From contig ATMD01000001.1 of assembly GCA_001856825.1 (NCBI GenBank), forward strand, positions 426,581 to 490,580: 64,000 nucleotides of DNA. The letters run 5' to 3'. Position numbers and translations under genes: made by a program. The stretch is from Thermoplasmatales archaeon I-plasma. GTDB lineage: Archaea > Thermoplasmatota > Thermoplasmata > Thermoplasmatales > GCA-001856825. This document shows positions 24,975 through 34,457 of the stretch, piece after piece (within the stretch, counting starts at the first letter, position 1; each line of letters begins with the position of its first letter). The notes beneath the pieces are model-generated. The model did no database searches. It was not told where the DNA came from and worked only from the letters and a program-made list of their open reading frames with translations.

Positions 24975-25745
24975 ATGGAAAAAGGAGACTTCATCAAACT
25001 GCAATTCGACACCTATACCGAGGATGGCAAGCTAGTTGAAACCACGGACGAGAAAAAGGCAAAGGATAATGGAATCTATGATGAGCATTCATCTTATAAA
25101 CCAATTGTAACCATATTGGGTTCAGGAAGACTCCTCAAGGACCTTGAAGAAGATATCCAGAAAGCCAATGTCGGCGAGGAGAAGGAAATAGTGCTTCCCC
25201 CCGAAAAGGCATTTGGCGTAAGAGATTCAAATTCAGTAAAGGTTAGTTCCTACAGGGAAGTGGAAAGGGCCCTGATTGAAGAGGAAAAGAGAGCAGGAAG
25301 AAGTGGTAAGGACGTTTTTCCAGAGCCAGGAAAGATGGTCAGGATTGGGGGCAAGTACGGCAAGATAATGACGGTAACTGCAGGAAGGGTAGTTGTAGAT
25401 TTCAATCACCCCCTAGCAGGTAAATCCATAAAGTACAGCTACAAAGTACTAGAGAAGATCGAAGGTGAACAGAACAAGGTGGCTGCAATAATAGAGATCA
25501 ATTTTTCAAGAGACTCCGACAAGTTCAAGATTGAAACAGGAGAAGAACTGACAATCACTATACCGGACTCTGCTAAGATAGACGATTCCTGGCCGCTGGC
25601 AAAGTTTGCTATTGTTGGTGCCATAAGGGAATATGTTGCAAACAAGACGGTAATCTTCAAAGAAATTTTCGAGAAGAGAGTTGAAGAGAAGAAGGAAGAA
25701 GAAAAAGCATCGGAACCTAAGGAAGAAGCCAAATCAACCAGTTGA
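24975..25745 (+). CDS. FKBP-type peptidyl-prolyl cis-trans isomerase (archaeal SlyD-like, long form)
   Basis: This is a cytoplasmic folding catalyst or chaperone of about 256 aa. The FKBP domain is split by an IF (insert-in-flap) domain. The N-terminal part MEKGDFIKLQFDTYTEDGK is followed by ILGSGRLLKDLEEDI and LPPEKAFGVRD. The insert reads EPGKMVRIGGKYGKI and NHPLAGK, with a return strand at YKVLEKI. A further domain of about 75 residues and a Lys/Glu tail follow, as in archaeal long FKBPs. In-frame starts exist at 24945 (TTG) and 24954 (ATG). I chose 24975 because it begins at the conserved domain and has GGAG just upstream. It is 9 nt ahead of aRF1, suggesting co-transcription. Confidence 0.9.
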   Translation: MEKGDFIKLQFDTYTEDGKLVETTDEKKAKDNGIYDEHSSYKPIVTILGSGRLLKDLEEDIQKANVGEEKEIVLPPEKAFGVRDSNSVKVSSYREVERALIEEEKRAGRSGKDVFPEPGKMVRIGGKYGKIMTVTAGRVVVDFNHPLAGKSIKYSYKVLEKIEGEQNKVAAIIEINFSRDSDKFKIETGEELTITIPDSAKIDDSWPLAKFAIVGAIREYVANKTVIFKEIFEKRVEEKKEEEKASEPKEEAKSTS

Positions 25746-25754
25746 CGGGGAGAG

Positions 25755-26993
25755 ATGTCGGGACTAGAACAGAATAAGAAGGATATTGAAAAATCTTTAA
25801 GGGAGTATCAGTTCAAAAAATACATAGACGAAATCAGAAAACTAGAGGGGAGAGGGACCGAGTTGATCTCTGTTTACATCCCCCCAGAAAGGCAAATAAG
25901 CGATGTAGTGAGCTACCTCAGGGACGAGTATTCAACATCCAGCAACATAAAGAGCAAAACGACAAGGAAGAATGTTACAACTGCAATTGAGAGCATCATG
26001 AGCAAACTAAGGTACTACAAGAGCCCCCCTGAACACGGTCTAGCGATATTTGTAGGGTATGTCCCTACTAGAGGGGATAAGAGTGACATGGTAAGCTATT
26101 TCATCGAGCCACCTCAATCAGTAACGAGCTTCCTTTACAGGTGTGATTCAAAGTTCTATCTGGAGCCAATACTCCCGATGCTAGAGAAGAAGGAAGTTTA
26201 CGGCCTGATCGTGATAGACCGAGCGGAAGCGACAATAGGACTACTTAGAGGTTCACGTATAGAAATTATAGAAAACAAGGATTCACAGGTACCCAGCAAG
26301 CACCATCAGGGGGGCCAGAGTTCAAGAAGGTACGAAAGACTGATAGAAATAGCTGCACATGAATTCTTCACGAAGATAGGCGAGATTGCATCCAATGCAT
26401 TTTTAAGAGAACCCAGTCTGAAGGGGGTTTTGATTGGTGGACCAGGGTCAACCAAGGAGTTCTTCTACAAGCACGGGTACCTGCATTACCAGATCCAGGA
26501 AAAGGTAATCGATCTCTATGACGTCGGATATACTAACGAATACGGCCTGAAGGAGCTTGTTGACAAGGCTTCGCAGACACTCGACCAGCTTGAGATAGCA
26601 AGAGAGAAGAAACTGATTGAGCGACTGCTGGTAGAGATAAAGAAAGGCAGCGGACTGGCAGCCTATGGTGACAAGGAAGTCTCGAGGGTGCTGAAAGAGG
26701 GACGAGTGGATACCCTAATAGTTTCAAAAGGTCTCAAGAAGATGAAATTTACTTACAGGTGCGAGGCAGACGGGACAGAAATTTCAGAAATATCACAGGA
26801 AGAAAAGGAGCATAATTGCCCTAAGTGTGGTAACCCTATGGTCCTAGTCTCTAAGACGGACCTGATAGAGGAGTACATCGAGCAGGGGCAGAAAAGTGAC
26901 TCGAAGATTGAGCTTGTTAGCGATGAATCGGATGAAGGTGCGCTGTTTCTCAACTCTTTCGGCGGAATAGGCGCAATCCTGAGATACAGTTGA
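25755..26993 (+). CDS. prf1: Peptide chain release factor aRF1
   Basis: This archaeal class-I release factor (412 aa) reads all three stop codons and triggers peptide release on the ribosome. The stop-codon recognition motif NIKS is at residues 64-67, and the GGQ tripeptide that enters the peptidyl-transferase centre is at 186-188 in HQGGQSSRRYERL. The C-terminal domain contains C-x(n)-CPKCG, a small zinc-ribbon-like element, as in other aRF1 proteins. It is coupled to the FKBP gene, and GGGGAGAG directly precedes the ATG as a ribosome-binding site. This gene identifies the window as archaeal. Confidence 0.97.
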   Translation: MSGLEQNKKDIEKSLREYQFKKYIDEIRKLEGRGTELISVYIPPERQISDVVSYLRDEYSTSSNIKSKTTRKNVTTAIESIMSKLRYYKSPPEHGLAIFVGYVPTRGDKSDMVSYFIEPPQSVTSFLYRCDSKFYLEPILPMLEKKEVYGLIVIDRAEATIGLLRGSRIEIIENKDSQVPSKHHQGGQSSRRYERLIEIAAHEFFTKIGEIASNAFLREPSLKGVLIGGPGSTKEFFYKHGYLHYQIQEKVIDLYDVGYTNEYGLKELVDKASQTLDQLEIAREKKLIERLLVEIKKGSGLAAYGDKEVSRVLKEGRVDTLIVSKGLKKMKFTYRCEADGTEISEISQEEKEHNCPKCGNPMVLVSKTDLIEEYIEQGQKSDSKIELVSDESDEGALFLNSFGGIGAILRYS

Positions 26994-27091
26994 CCCAGTT
27001 CCTGCTGAACGGAGTGTGACTAAATGGATGCTGACTTATTTTAAGATATATTTGAAAAAATTCTTAATGCTTTTCCGCTGACAAAAGAAAA

Positions 27092-27100
27092 CATTTATCC
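27092..27100 (+). promoter_or_regulatory. TATA box for the exported-protein/ABC-2 operon
   Basis: CATTTATCC is centred about 26 nt upstream of the ATG at 27121. Confidence 0.5.
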
Positions 27101-27120
27101 TTCATTTCGATACGGATGCA

Positions 27121-27897
27121 ATGAACAGAACAGCGAAAATTGCAATCACCATTGTAATCGGGGTAGCACTTGTAGCGACTGCCTCCGCCTTTGCATACAC
27201 TACCATGATGAGTTCGCAGACATCAGATTCCCCGCTCAGTTACATACCTTCAAACTCTTCGCTAGTGATGTGGGTGGACTACAACGGCACAAGCCTTTAC
27301 CTGTTCCATTCAAACAATTCCACAGCGGTACTGCTCAACACAGTAGGAGTGAAATCTGGCAACATATCGTTCACTTCCGGAAACTCATCGTACAGCCTTC
27401 CACTAAAATACAATACCACTTATGGGGGGTTTGAGATTTACTCAATAAATGTTTCTTCTGCTCTCTCCGGACTCCTTAAACTCAACTTGTCCCTGTCGCC
27501 GATGCTCAATCTTACAAACGTTCCCCTGTACGTATTCGTTACAGAAAGCGGGAAGGTGGTTCTAGGTACAATGAGCGGGGTTAAAAGTTCAATAAATTCA
27601 TTCAACAAGGGATCGAATTTTGTATCGAAGGGATCATACCTAAACCAGAGTGACAACATCTCATTCTATTATTCACCGACGAACAATACTATTCCGTTCA
27701 AGTACGCCTGGGGAGGGATCAATGGAACGTCATTCTATGCATATGCAGAACTTAAGAACAGTACAGCGTTCAATTTCACGGGCTCATTCACCTATCAGGG
27801 ATTTAGCGTCAAATCCATTTCTCCCAATGAGATCGAAATCACTTACGAATTTGGCAGTTTGTCGCAGCTCTACTCAAAGCTTGATTCAATGAGGTAA
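27121..27897 (+). CDS. Exported or membrane-anchored protein of unknown function, first gene of an ABC-2 operon
   Basis: This 258-aa protein has an N-terminal hydrophobic helix (IAITIVIGVALVATASAFAY) and an otherwise extracytoplasmic beta-rich body with more than ten N-x-S/T sequons. The body starts with SYIPSNSSLVMWVDYNGTSLYLFHS, reminiscent of archaeal surface proteins, but no family was recognised. It lies 4 nt before the permease gene of an ABC-2 transporter and shares its promoter, so it may be an accessory or substrate-binding component. That role is inferred from context alone. Confidence 0.75.
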   Translation: MNRTAKIAITIVIGVALVATASAFAYTTMMSSQTSDSPLSYIPSNSSLVMWVDYNGTSLYLFHSNNSTAVLLNTVGVKSGNISFTSGNSSYSLPLKYNTTYGGFEIYSINVSSALSGLLKLNLSLSPMLNLTNVPLYVFVTESGKVVLGTMSGVKSSINSFNKGSNFVSKGSYLNQSDNISFYYSPTNNTIPFKYAWGGINGTSFYAYAELKNSTAFNFTGSFTYQGFSVKSISPNEIEITYEFGSLSQLYSKLDSMR

Positions 27898-27901
27898 ATC
27901 C

Positions 27902-28735
27902 GTGGAATCCACCCTTTCCTCACTATCTACAGTTTACTCCTATTACCTAAGGAATTACTACCGTTCCAAAAGCTTCTACCTCATCTTCATCCTTATCGCT
28001 GTTGCATCAGTCCTGATGGTCTACCTGTCCTTCCACTACCTCCCAAAGATAGATGCTCTCCTCTCTTCCCAGGGACCGCCACCTGCCGAACTGAAGGAGA
28101 AGGTTGTTCTATACCTGTGGTCCTACGTGATGTCAGACCTTCCCGTCTTCGCAGCTGTTTTCTTCTCATCACCAGCTATATCCAGCGAGATAGAGAACAG
28201 GACAGCCTTCCACATTTTTGCACTGCCGGTGGATAGAAGCATCCTCCTTATTGGAAAGTATCTAGCTGCAGCTTCTGCCGCGATGATATCCATGGCCATT
28301 TTTGTCGCATCGGAAATTGGAACTGCAGAATTCCTCTTCCCGGGGAAGATGATCCCTTCAATCCTGACTTCAATAGGTTTGCTTGTCCTGTTCATACTGG
28401 CAATAAGCGCATTCACCTTCCTCGTGAGCTCACTTTTCAGCAAGAACCTCTATTCCTACATCACCACATTCATCATCTACTTCATAGTCTTCGATGCCAC
28501 CAACCTCATCCTCTCCCTCCTCTACAACTACAACGCATTCTTCCTCCTGGACAATGCAGCGTCAATCATACCCAGGATTTTCCTTAACGTCAGCCCTACT
28601 GTATTTGGTGGGCAGTTCAGTCTGAACGGTGCGTCCATAAGCGCGATAGCACTTTCACTTGTGGTAATGGTACTCTACACAGTAATCTCGCTAGTTGCTG
28701 CACTCGTGATATTTGAGAGAAAGGAGGTTAAGTGA
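27902..28735 (+). CDS. ABC-2 type transporter permease
   Basis: This is a six-helix permease of 277 aa. It resembles the ABC-2/NosY-type group: an N-terminal helix after YYLRNYYRSKSFYLIF, a large loop, then the conserved stretch SSPAISSEIENRTAFHIFALPVDRS before the second helix (compare the ExxxGTxxxLLSxPVsR motif of NosY-like permeases). The start is GTG. The stop codon directly abuts the ATG of the ATPase gene, so the two are co-translated. The exported substrate is unknown. Confidence 0.86.
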   Translation: MESTLSSLSTVYSYYLRNYYRSKSFYLIFILIAVASVLMVYLSFHYLPKIDALLSSQGPPPAELKEKVVLYLWSYVMSDLPVFAAVFFSSPAISSEIENRTAFHIFALPVDRSILLIGKYLAAASAAMISMAIFVASEIGTAEFLFPGKMIPSILTSIGLLVLFILAISAFTFLVSSLFSKNLYSYITTFIIYFIVFDATNLILSLLYNYNAFFLLDNAASIIPRIFLNVSPTVFGGQFSLNGASISAIALSLVVMVLYTVISLVAALVIFERKEVK

Positions 28736-29608
28736 ATGGAAATTGAAATCTCTTCCCTGTCTAAGAATTATGGGAAGGTCCAGGCACTAAGGAACATCAA
28801 TCTCAAGATCAGTGGAAACGGCCTTGTGACATTCCTGGGTGCTAACGGTGCAGGGAAGACAACCTTATTCAAAATACTTACAAGCATCGTTCGTCCGTCA
28901 TCAGGGTATGTCAGGGTAAACGGAATTAATATAGATTCAGACCCAAGGAAGGTTCTTTCCAATCTAGGGTCACTCGTGGAAGAACCAGAGTTCTACCCGT
29001 ATCTCACTGGGAGGGAGGTGCTTGAGTTTACAGCCAAGATCAGGGGGGTGGGGAAGAGGGACTTGGAAGCGGAGGTACAGAGGGTATCCGGGCTCATCGG
29101 TATTTCCGAATACCTTGACAGGAAGTGCGGCCAGTATTCGAGAGGTATGAAGCAGAGATTGGGGGTAGCTGTTGCCCTTGTTGGCAACCCTGCAATCCTC
29201 GTCCTGGACGAACCGACATTTGGGATGGACCCACTGGGAATGCTGGAGATGAGGAAAATCCTTAAGGAAATGAAGAAAGACAATGACAGACTTATAATCA
29301 TGAGCACCCATCTGCTGGATGAAGCAAGGGAAATATCCGACAGAATCATAATAGTTAGGAGGGGCGAGATAAAGTATGATTCTCAAACTACGGAAAGGAA
29401 AGTATTGGTGAAGGTGATAGGCATTGTTAACGCTGATCACGAATACAAGAATGGAAGGGTGATAGAATCTGGAGACGGATATTGCATCTTCGAAATTTAT
29501 GACAGGAACCAACTGCCACAGTTCAACAATGAACTTCTTTCATCTGGGTCAAGGGTACTCTATATTAATCCTGCAGATGATCTTGAGAAGGAGTTTACTA
29601 AAGAATGA
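28736..29608 (+). CDS. ABC transporter ATP-binding protein
   Basis: This is the energising subunit for the adjacent ABC-2 permease (290 aa). Walker A is GANGAGKT (35-42), the signature is YSRGMKQRL, Walker B is ILVLDEPTFGMD, and the switch histidine is in MSTHLLDEA. A C-terminal extension of about 75 residues follows the NBD, as in CcmA/NosF-like subunits. It begins immediately after the permease stop codon. Confidence 0.9.
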   Translation: MEIEISSLSKNYGKVQALRNINLKISGNGLVTFLGANGAGKTTLFKILTSIVRPSSGYVRVNGINIDSDPRKVLSNLGSLVEEPEFYPYLTGREVLEFTAKIRGVGKRDLEAEVQRVSGLIGISEYLDRKCGQYSRGMKQRLGVAVALVGNPAILVLDEPTFGMDPLGMLEMRKILKEMKKDNDRLIIMSTHLLDEAREISDRIIIVRRGEIKYDSQTTERKVLVKVIGIVNADHEYKNGRVIESGDGYCIFEIYDRNQLPQFNNELLSSGSRVLYINPADDLEKEFTKE

Positions 29609-29720
29609 ACCCAACAATAGTGGGCTAAAGAATTATAGAGCTAGCGGATGTGCCTGCATCCAATCCCACTTTTCTCAACTCTATGATTGGTCGAGATGCC
29701 ATCATCCCTTTCAACAGTAA

Positions 29721-29730
29721 ATGTTAAAAC
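29721..29730 (+). promoter_or_regulatory. TATA box for the ppdK-eno-rpsB group
   Basis: ATGTTAAAAC is centred 25 nt upstream of the ATG at 29751. It includes an earlier in-frame ATG at 29721, which is therefore unlikely to be the start. Confidence 0.52.
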
Positions 29731-29750
29731 TCGTTAAAACATATTGGATT

Positions 29751-32405
29751 ATGCCTACCGTACCTAAGTATATTTATAGTTTTGAAGAAGGGTCGAAGGA
29801 GATGAAGAACCTGCTGGGTGGAAAGGGAGCTGGGCTGGCAGAAATGACAAGAATTGGCCTTAACACCCCGCCAGGGTTTACCATCACAACTGAGGCTTGC
29901 AATTATTATTTCAAGAACAACAGGCTCCCAGATGGTCTATGGGACGGTATAGTTAGCGCGGTGAAGACGCTCGAAAAGAAGACGGGTAGGGTTTTTGGAG
30001 GGGAGCCCAAGATACTTCTTGTTTCAGTGAGGTCAGGTGCCCCCGTCAGCATGCCAGGCATGCTTGATACGGTCCTGAACCTTGGAATGAATGATCAGAA
30101 TGTTGAACAGTTTGCAAGGGAGACAAAGAATCCGAGATTTGCATGGGATTCATACAGGAGATTTATACAGATGTTCAGCAGAATAGTGCTAGGGCTGAAC
30201 GGCAAAAAATTTGATGAAGTTATAGACAGGAAGAAGGAGAAGCTCGGCATCAAGAATGATTTCGAAATCGGAGAGAAGGACTGGAGAGATGTTGTTCAGG
30301 AGTTCAAGCAACTGATAAAGGCAGCAGGAAAAGAACTCCCGAGTGATCCTTACAAGCAACTGGCGCTTGCAGTGAACGCTGTTTTCGACTCCTGGAAAAA
30401 CGAGAGGGCCGTAGTCTACAGGAAGTTAAACAACATTCCAGACTCTTTGGGGACGGCCGTTTCAGTCGTCACGATGGTGTACGGAAATCTTGGACCTAAC
30501 TCCGCAACGGGAGTAGCATTCACAAGGAATCCTAACACTGGAGAGAAGGTACTTTACGGTGAATACCTCATTAACGCCCAGGGGGAAGATGTGGTTGCAG
30601 GCATCAGGACTCCATCACCTGTTGAAAAGCTCAAGACGGAAATTCCAAAGGCATATGAAGAGCTAAAGAGATCAGCTGAAATCCTGGAAAGTCACTACAA
30701 GGACGTTCAGGACATAGAGTTCACGATCCAGGAAGGAACGTTCTACCTTCTTCAGACGAGATCTGCCAAGAGGAGTGCTGCCGCTGCTGTAAAGATAGCA
30801 CTTGACCTAAGGAAGGAGGGGAAATTAACGGATGAAGAGACGGTGAACATGGTGCAGCCTGAACAACTTAACCAGCTTCTCCACCCTCAGGTTGACTCCA
30901 AGAGGGCGGGTTCGCCAATTGCGAAGGGCCTTCCAGCAAGCCCTGGCGCTGGTTCTGGCAAAATTGCCCTTGACCCGGAGGAAGCAGTAAAGATGAATGA
31001 GAAGGGGGAGAAGGTCATTCTGGTGAGAAATGAGACGCTGGCAGACGATGTTCATGGTATTGCGGTATCCGAGGCAGTGCTGACTGCAAGGGGAGGAATG
31101 ACGTCCCATGCTGCTGTTGTAGCAAGGGCAATGGGCAAACCTGCCATAGTAGGCTCTGAAGACCTGAAGATTGACCTTGATAAGAGGTCCGTAAATTTCA
31201 GGCAGGAGATCATGTGGGAACACCAGGAAGTCACAGTCGACGGTACTTCCGGTCTCGTGTTCAAGGGGAACGTTCCCCTTACCATTCCGGAACTGGGGGG
31301 TGATTTCCAGGAGTTCATGAACATATGCCGGAAGGTAAAGAAGCTTGGAGTTTTGGCAAACGCGAACACACCGGAAGAGGCTATCCTAGCTAGGAAGAAC
31401 GGAGCAGAAGGGATTGGGCTTGCAAGAACTGAGAGAATGTTCCTGGGTGCTGAGCGCATTCCTATCATGAGAGAAATGATCATGAGTGATACACTAGATG
31501 AGAGGAAGAAACTGCTGGATAAACTTCTACCGCTGCAGTATAACGACTTTGTCGAATTTTTCAGGACAATGGACGGTTTTCCCGTGATAATCAGGCTCCT
31601 TGACCCGCCTCTCCACGAATTCCTTCCAAAGAAGGAGGAACTCATGGTCGAACTTGCTGAACTGAGGCACGAAGGGAAGAGCAATGAAGTGGAAAAGAAA
31701 ATGAAGGAAGAGGAAGAGATATTGAGAAAGGTGAACTCACTCAGCGAATTCAACCCTATGATTGGCTTCAGGGGGATAAGGGTGGGCATCGTTTACCCGG
31801 AGATATACGAAATGCAGGTGAGGGCGATCATAAGGGCTGCTCTAAAGGTGAAGGAGGAGGGAAAGACCGTGATACCAGAGATCATGATACCTCTAACAAT
31901 AGATGTCAGGGAGCTAAAGCTCGTCCATGAACGGCTCAAGAGGGTTATTGACGAAGAGCTTGATGGGAAGCAGCTGAAGTACAAGTTCGGCACGATGATC
32001 GAAACGCCTAGAGGAGCGCTTACTGCTGGCGAGATTGCTGAAGTTGCAGAATTCTTCAGTTTTGGAACAAACGACTTGACCCAGATGACATTTGGCTTTT
32101 CAAGGGATGACGTGGAAGCAACATTCCTTCCAAAGTACCTGGAGTACGGCATATTTAAGGTTAATCCATTTGAATCGCTGGACAAGAATGGAGTTGGCGA
32201 ACTCATGAAGATATGTTTTGAGAGGGGTGTAAAGACGAGGCCGGACATCGAGGTTGGCATATGCGGAGAGCATGGTGGCGATCCAGACTCAGTTAAATTC
32301 TGCCACAAGATCGGCTTGAAGTATGTGTCAGCGTCGCCATACAGGGTGCCTATTGCTATACTTGCAGCTGCACAGGCAAACACTCAAGGAAAGGGTGAGA
32401 ATTAG
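29751..32405 (+). CDS. ppdK: Pyruvate, phosphate dikinase
   Basis: This enzyme interconverts pyruvate + ATP + Pi and phosphoenolpyruvate + AMP + PPi in the cytoplasm (884 aa, the normal family length). The N-terminal ATP-grasp domain begins with GGKGAGLAEMT. The central phosphohistidine is H453 in GGMTSHAAVVARAMGKPAIVG. The C-terminal TIM-barrel PEP/pyruvate domain ends with C838 in GICGEHGGDP. An ATG 30 nt upstream is in frame but falls in the TATA box. The ATG used here is at leaderless distance and begins MPTVPKYIYSF. It directly precedes enolase (no gap), linking two consecutive steps around PEP. Confidence 0.96.
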   Translation: MPTVPKYIYSFEEGSKEMKNLLGGKGAGLAEMTRIGLNTPPGFTITTEACNYYFKNNRLPDGLWDGIVSAVKTLEKKTGRVFGGEPKILLVSVRSGAPVSMPGMLDTVLNLGMNDQNVEQFARETKNPRFAWDSYRRFIQMFSRIVLGLNGKKFDEVIDRKKEKLGIKNDFEIGEKDWRDVVQEFKQLIKAAGKELPSDPYKQLALAVNAVFDSWKNERAVVYRKLNNIPDSLGTAVSVVTMVYGNLGPNSATGVAFTRNPNTGEKVLYGEYLINAQGEDVVAGIRTPSPVEKLKTEIPKAYEELKRSAEILESHYKDVQDIEFTIQEGTFYLLQTRSAKRSAAAAVKIALDLRKEGKLTDEETVNMVQPEQLNQLLHPQVDSKRAGSPIAKGLPASPGAGSGKIALDPEEAVKMNEKGEKVILVRNETLADDVHGIAVSEAVLTARGGMTSHAAVVARAMGKPAIVGSEDLKIDLDKRSVNFRQEIMWEHQEVTVDGTSGLVFKGNVPLTIPELGGDFQEFMNICRKVKKLGVLANANTPEEAILARKNGAEGIGLARTERMFLGAERIPIMREMIMSDTLDERKKLLDKLLPLQYNDFVEFFRTMDGFPVIIRLLDPPLHEFLPKKEELMVELAELRHEGKSNEVEKKMKEEEEILRKVNSLSEFNPMIGFRGIRVGIVYPEIYEMQVRAIIRAALKVKEEGKTVIPEIMIPLTIDVRELKLVHERLKRVIDEELDGKQLKYKFGTMIETPRGALTAGEIAEVAEFFSFGTNDLTQMTFGFSRDDVEATFLPKYLEYGIFKVNPFESLDKNGVGELMKICFERGVKTRPDIEVGICGEHGGDPDSVKFCHKIGLKYVSASPYRVPIAILAAAQANTQGKGEN

Positions 32406-33611
32406 ATGTCAGAGATAGTTGATTCACGTATCAGAAAGATACTTGACTCAAGGGGGAACGATACGATAGAAGTGGAAATTTACACTAAGTACGGTCGTGG
32501 AGTATCAGCTGCACCCAGCGGTGCATCAAAGGGGGCAACTGAAGTGAAGGACTACCCGGATGGTGGAATAGACCAGTCAATCAAGGCGTTCAAAAATGAA
32601 ATATCGAAGAAGATCGTGGGTATAGAATCGGAGGATCAGGAGGGGTTTGACAGGTTCCTTGAGGATATTGACGGTACTGAGAACTTCTCTTCAATAGGAG
32701 GCAATCTAGCTGTGGCCCTATCACTCGCAAACGCCTGTGCCACCGCTGATGAACTAGGCATTCCCCTATTCAGGTATCTGGGAGGGCTCAACGTAAAGAT
32801 GACCACCCCACTGGGAAACGTGGTTGGAGGGGGGAAACATGCAGTGAATGGAACAACAATCCAGGAGTTCCTGATAGCTTCTCACGCTGACAATGTGTTT
32901 GACGCCATCAAGACAAACGCACTAGTTCACAGGAGAATCAAGGAGAGGGCATCGAAGGAACTTGACATTCCAGTCGGGATGGGTGACGAGAAGGCATGGG
33001 TTCTTCCATTTGAAGATGAGAAGGTCATATCACTTGTCAAGGAGATAGCAGATGAAGTTTCAGACAAGTCAGGCCTCATGATAGAGAACGGGATGGACCT
33101 GGCTGCTACAAATTATTTCGAGAAGGGGCATTATGTTTACAGGGACAGGAAGCTGACAAGGGAAGAACAGGTAGATTTTGTGGAAGGCATTGTCAAGGAC
33201 TGGGGGTACACTATTATAGAGGACCCGTTCGATGAGAACGACTTCGAGAGTTTTGCTGAACTTACAAAGAGGGTCGGGGACAAGGCAATAGTGATCGGTG
33301 ACGATATTTACACAACCAATTATCAGAGACTGAAGGAGGGGATAGAGAAGATGGCAAGCAACGCAATCCTCCTGAAACCAAACCAAGTTGGTACACTAAC
33401 CAGGCTGTTGAGGACGTGGAGGCTTGCCAAGGATAACGGAATGAGCACCGTTGTTTCCCACAGGTCAGGGGAGACGACGGATTATTTCATTTCCCATCTT
33501 GCAGTTGCCATTGGAGCAGACTACATTAAAACGGGAACTGTCGGAGGGGAAAGGATAGCAAAATTAAATGAACTCGTAAGAATTCAGGAAGAAATGGGTG
33601 GACATGAATGA
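32406..33611 (+). CDS. eno: Enolase
   Basis: This is phosphopyruvate hydratase, converting 2-phosphoglycerate to PEP (401 aa, near normal length). Conserved elements are RKILDSRGNDTIEVEI and SGASKGATEVKDYPDGG at the N-terminus, the metal-site aspartate/glutamate segments (MIENGMDLAAT, TIIEDPFDENDF and VIGDDIYTTN), and KPNQVGTLT and SHRSGETTD near the catalytic lysine. It starts one base after the ppdK stop codon and overlaps rpsB by 4 nt (ATGA). Glycolysis/gluconeogenesis and ribosomal-protein genes are therefore translated together, as in other archaeal eno-rpsB groups. Confidence 0.97.
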   Translation: MSEIVDSRIRKILDSRGNDTIEVEIYTKYGRGVSAAPSGASKGATEVKDYPDGGIDQSIKAFKNEISKKIVGIESEDQEGFDRFLEDIDGTENFSSIGGNLAVALSLANACATADELGIPLFRYLGGLNVKMTTPLGNVVGGGKHAVNGTTIQEFLIASHADNVFDAIKTNALVHRRIKERASKELDIPVGMGDEKAWVLPFEDEKVISLVKEIADEVSDKSGLMIENGMDLAATNYFEKGHYVYRDRKLTREEQVDFVEGIVKDWGYTIIEDPFDENDFESFAELTKRVGDKAIVIGDDIYTTNYQRLKEGIEKMASNAILLKPNQVGTLTRLLRTWRLAKDNGMSTVVSHRSGETTDYFISHLAVAIGADYIKTGTVGGERIAKLNELVRIQEEMGGHE

Positions 33612-34192
33612 GTGATCTACTGGCATCTGAGGACACGTACAGGAATTCGGCTATACACATAGGGACGAAGATAAGAAGCGCTGACATGAAGAAGTTCACT
33701 GCCTACGTGAACAAGGAAGGACTGAATATACTGGATATAAAGAAGATAGACGAGAGGATCAAGATAGCAGCAAAATTTCTGTCTAGATTCGACCCTAGTG
33801 GTATAGTGTTCGTCGCATCAAGGGAGTATGCAAAGAAGCCTGTGAAAGCAGCTGCTGCAGCGCTTGGTGCAAAGTACATCACAGATAGGTTCATACCGGG
33901 TTCATTCACCAATCCCTCCCTTTCAGGTTATTTCGAACCAGACGTGATAGTAATAAATGACCCTGCTACCGACAATCAAGCTCAAAAGGAAGCAGTCATA
34001 AACGGAACGCCAGTGGTAGCGTTGTGTCACACAAACAACAGCACATCATTCGTAGACCTTGTCGTCCCGGCAAACAACAAGGGAAGAGAAAGCCTTGCAC
34101 TTGTATATTTCCTGTTAACCAAGGAAATACTTTCCACGAACGGGAAGGATGTATCGCAGTTGAAGCAAGAAGACTTCCTAGCTGAATTGTAA
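33608..34192 (+). CDS. rpsB: Small-subunit ribosomal protein uS2
   Basis: This is ribosomal protein S2 (SA-type) of the 30S subunit, 194 aa, short like other archaeal versions. Characteristic stretches are DRFIPGSFTNP, the conserved PDVIVINDPATDNQA segment, and ALCHTNNS leading into FVDLVVPANNKG. The ATG overlaps the enolase stop codon, with GGTGG just upstream. A T-rich terminator-like stretch follows the stop codon. Confidence 0.96.
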   Translation: MSDLLASEDTYRNSAIHIGTKIRSADMKKFTAYVNKEGLNILDIKKIDERIKIAAKFLSRFDPSGIVFVASREYAKKPVKAAAAALGAKYITDRFIPGSFTNPSLSGYFEPDVIVINDPATDNQAQKEAVINGTPVVALCHTNNSTSFVDLVVPANNKGRESLALVYFLLTKEILSTNGKDVSQLKQEDFLAEL

Positions 34193-34202
34193 ATAATTTC
34201 AG

Positions 34203-34223
34203 CCTTTTCTCTATCTTTTTATC
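34203..34223 (+). terminator. T-rich terminator after rpsB
   Basis: Two pyrimidine-rich runs, ending in T5, lie within 30 nt of the rpsB stop codon. The rest of the 265-bp gap to the MEMO gene has no coding sequence. It contains one 12-bp palindrome (GAAGTCGACTTC, about 34236-34247). Confidence 0.45.
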
Positions 34224-34457
34224 ATTCCCAGCGCGGAAGTCGACTTCTGAGCGGCTTCCATGCTATTAATCCATTTATGATCTGTAGCCTAGTGAATGCG
34301 CTTCTCGAAAGGAAGGATGGTGGGCCCTTTAGGTCAACTGCGACAAGTCAATAATTGTCAATTTCTTGTCAGCTAAATTTCATTGGTGTTGTGTTGTTAC
34401 GACTTCAATTGAAGAATCTATGTTGTGAAAACGTATTAATCCGCCGTACATGTAGAT

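Noticed and set aside
34236..34247. 12-bp palindrome GAAGTCGACTTC after rpsB.
   Set aside because: It is isolated and short, with no second copy nearby and no T-run directly following, so I did not call it a regulatory site.
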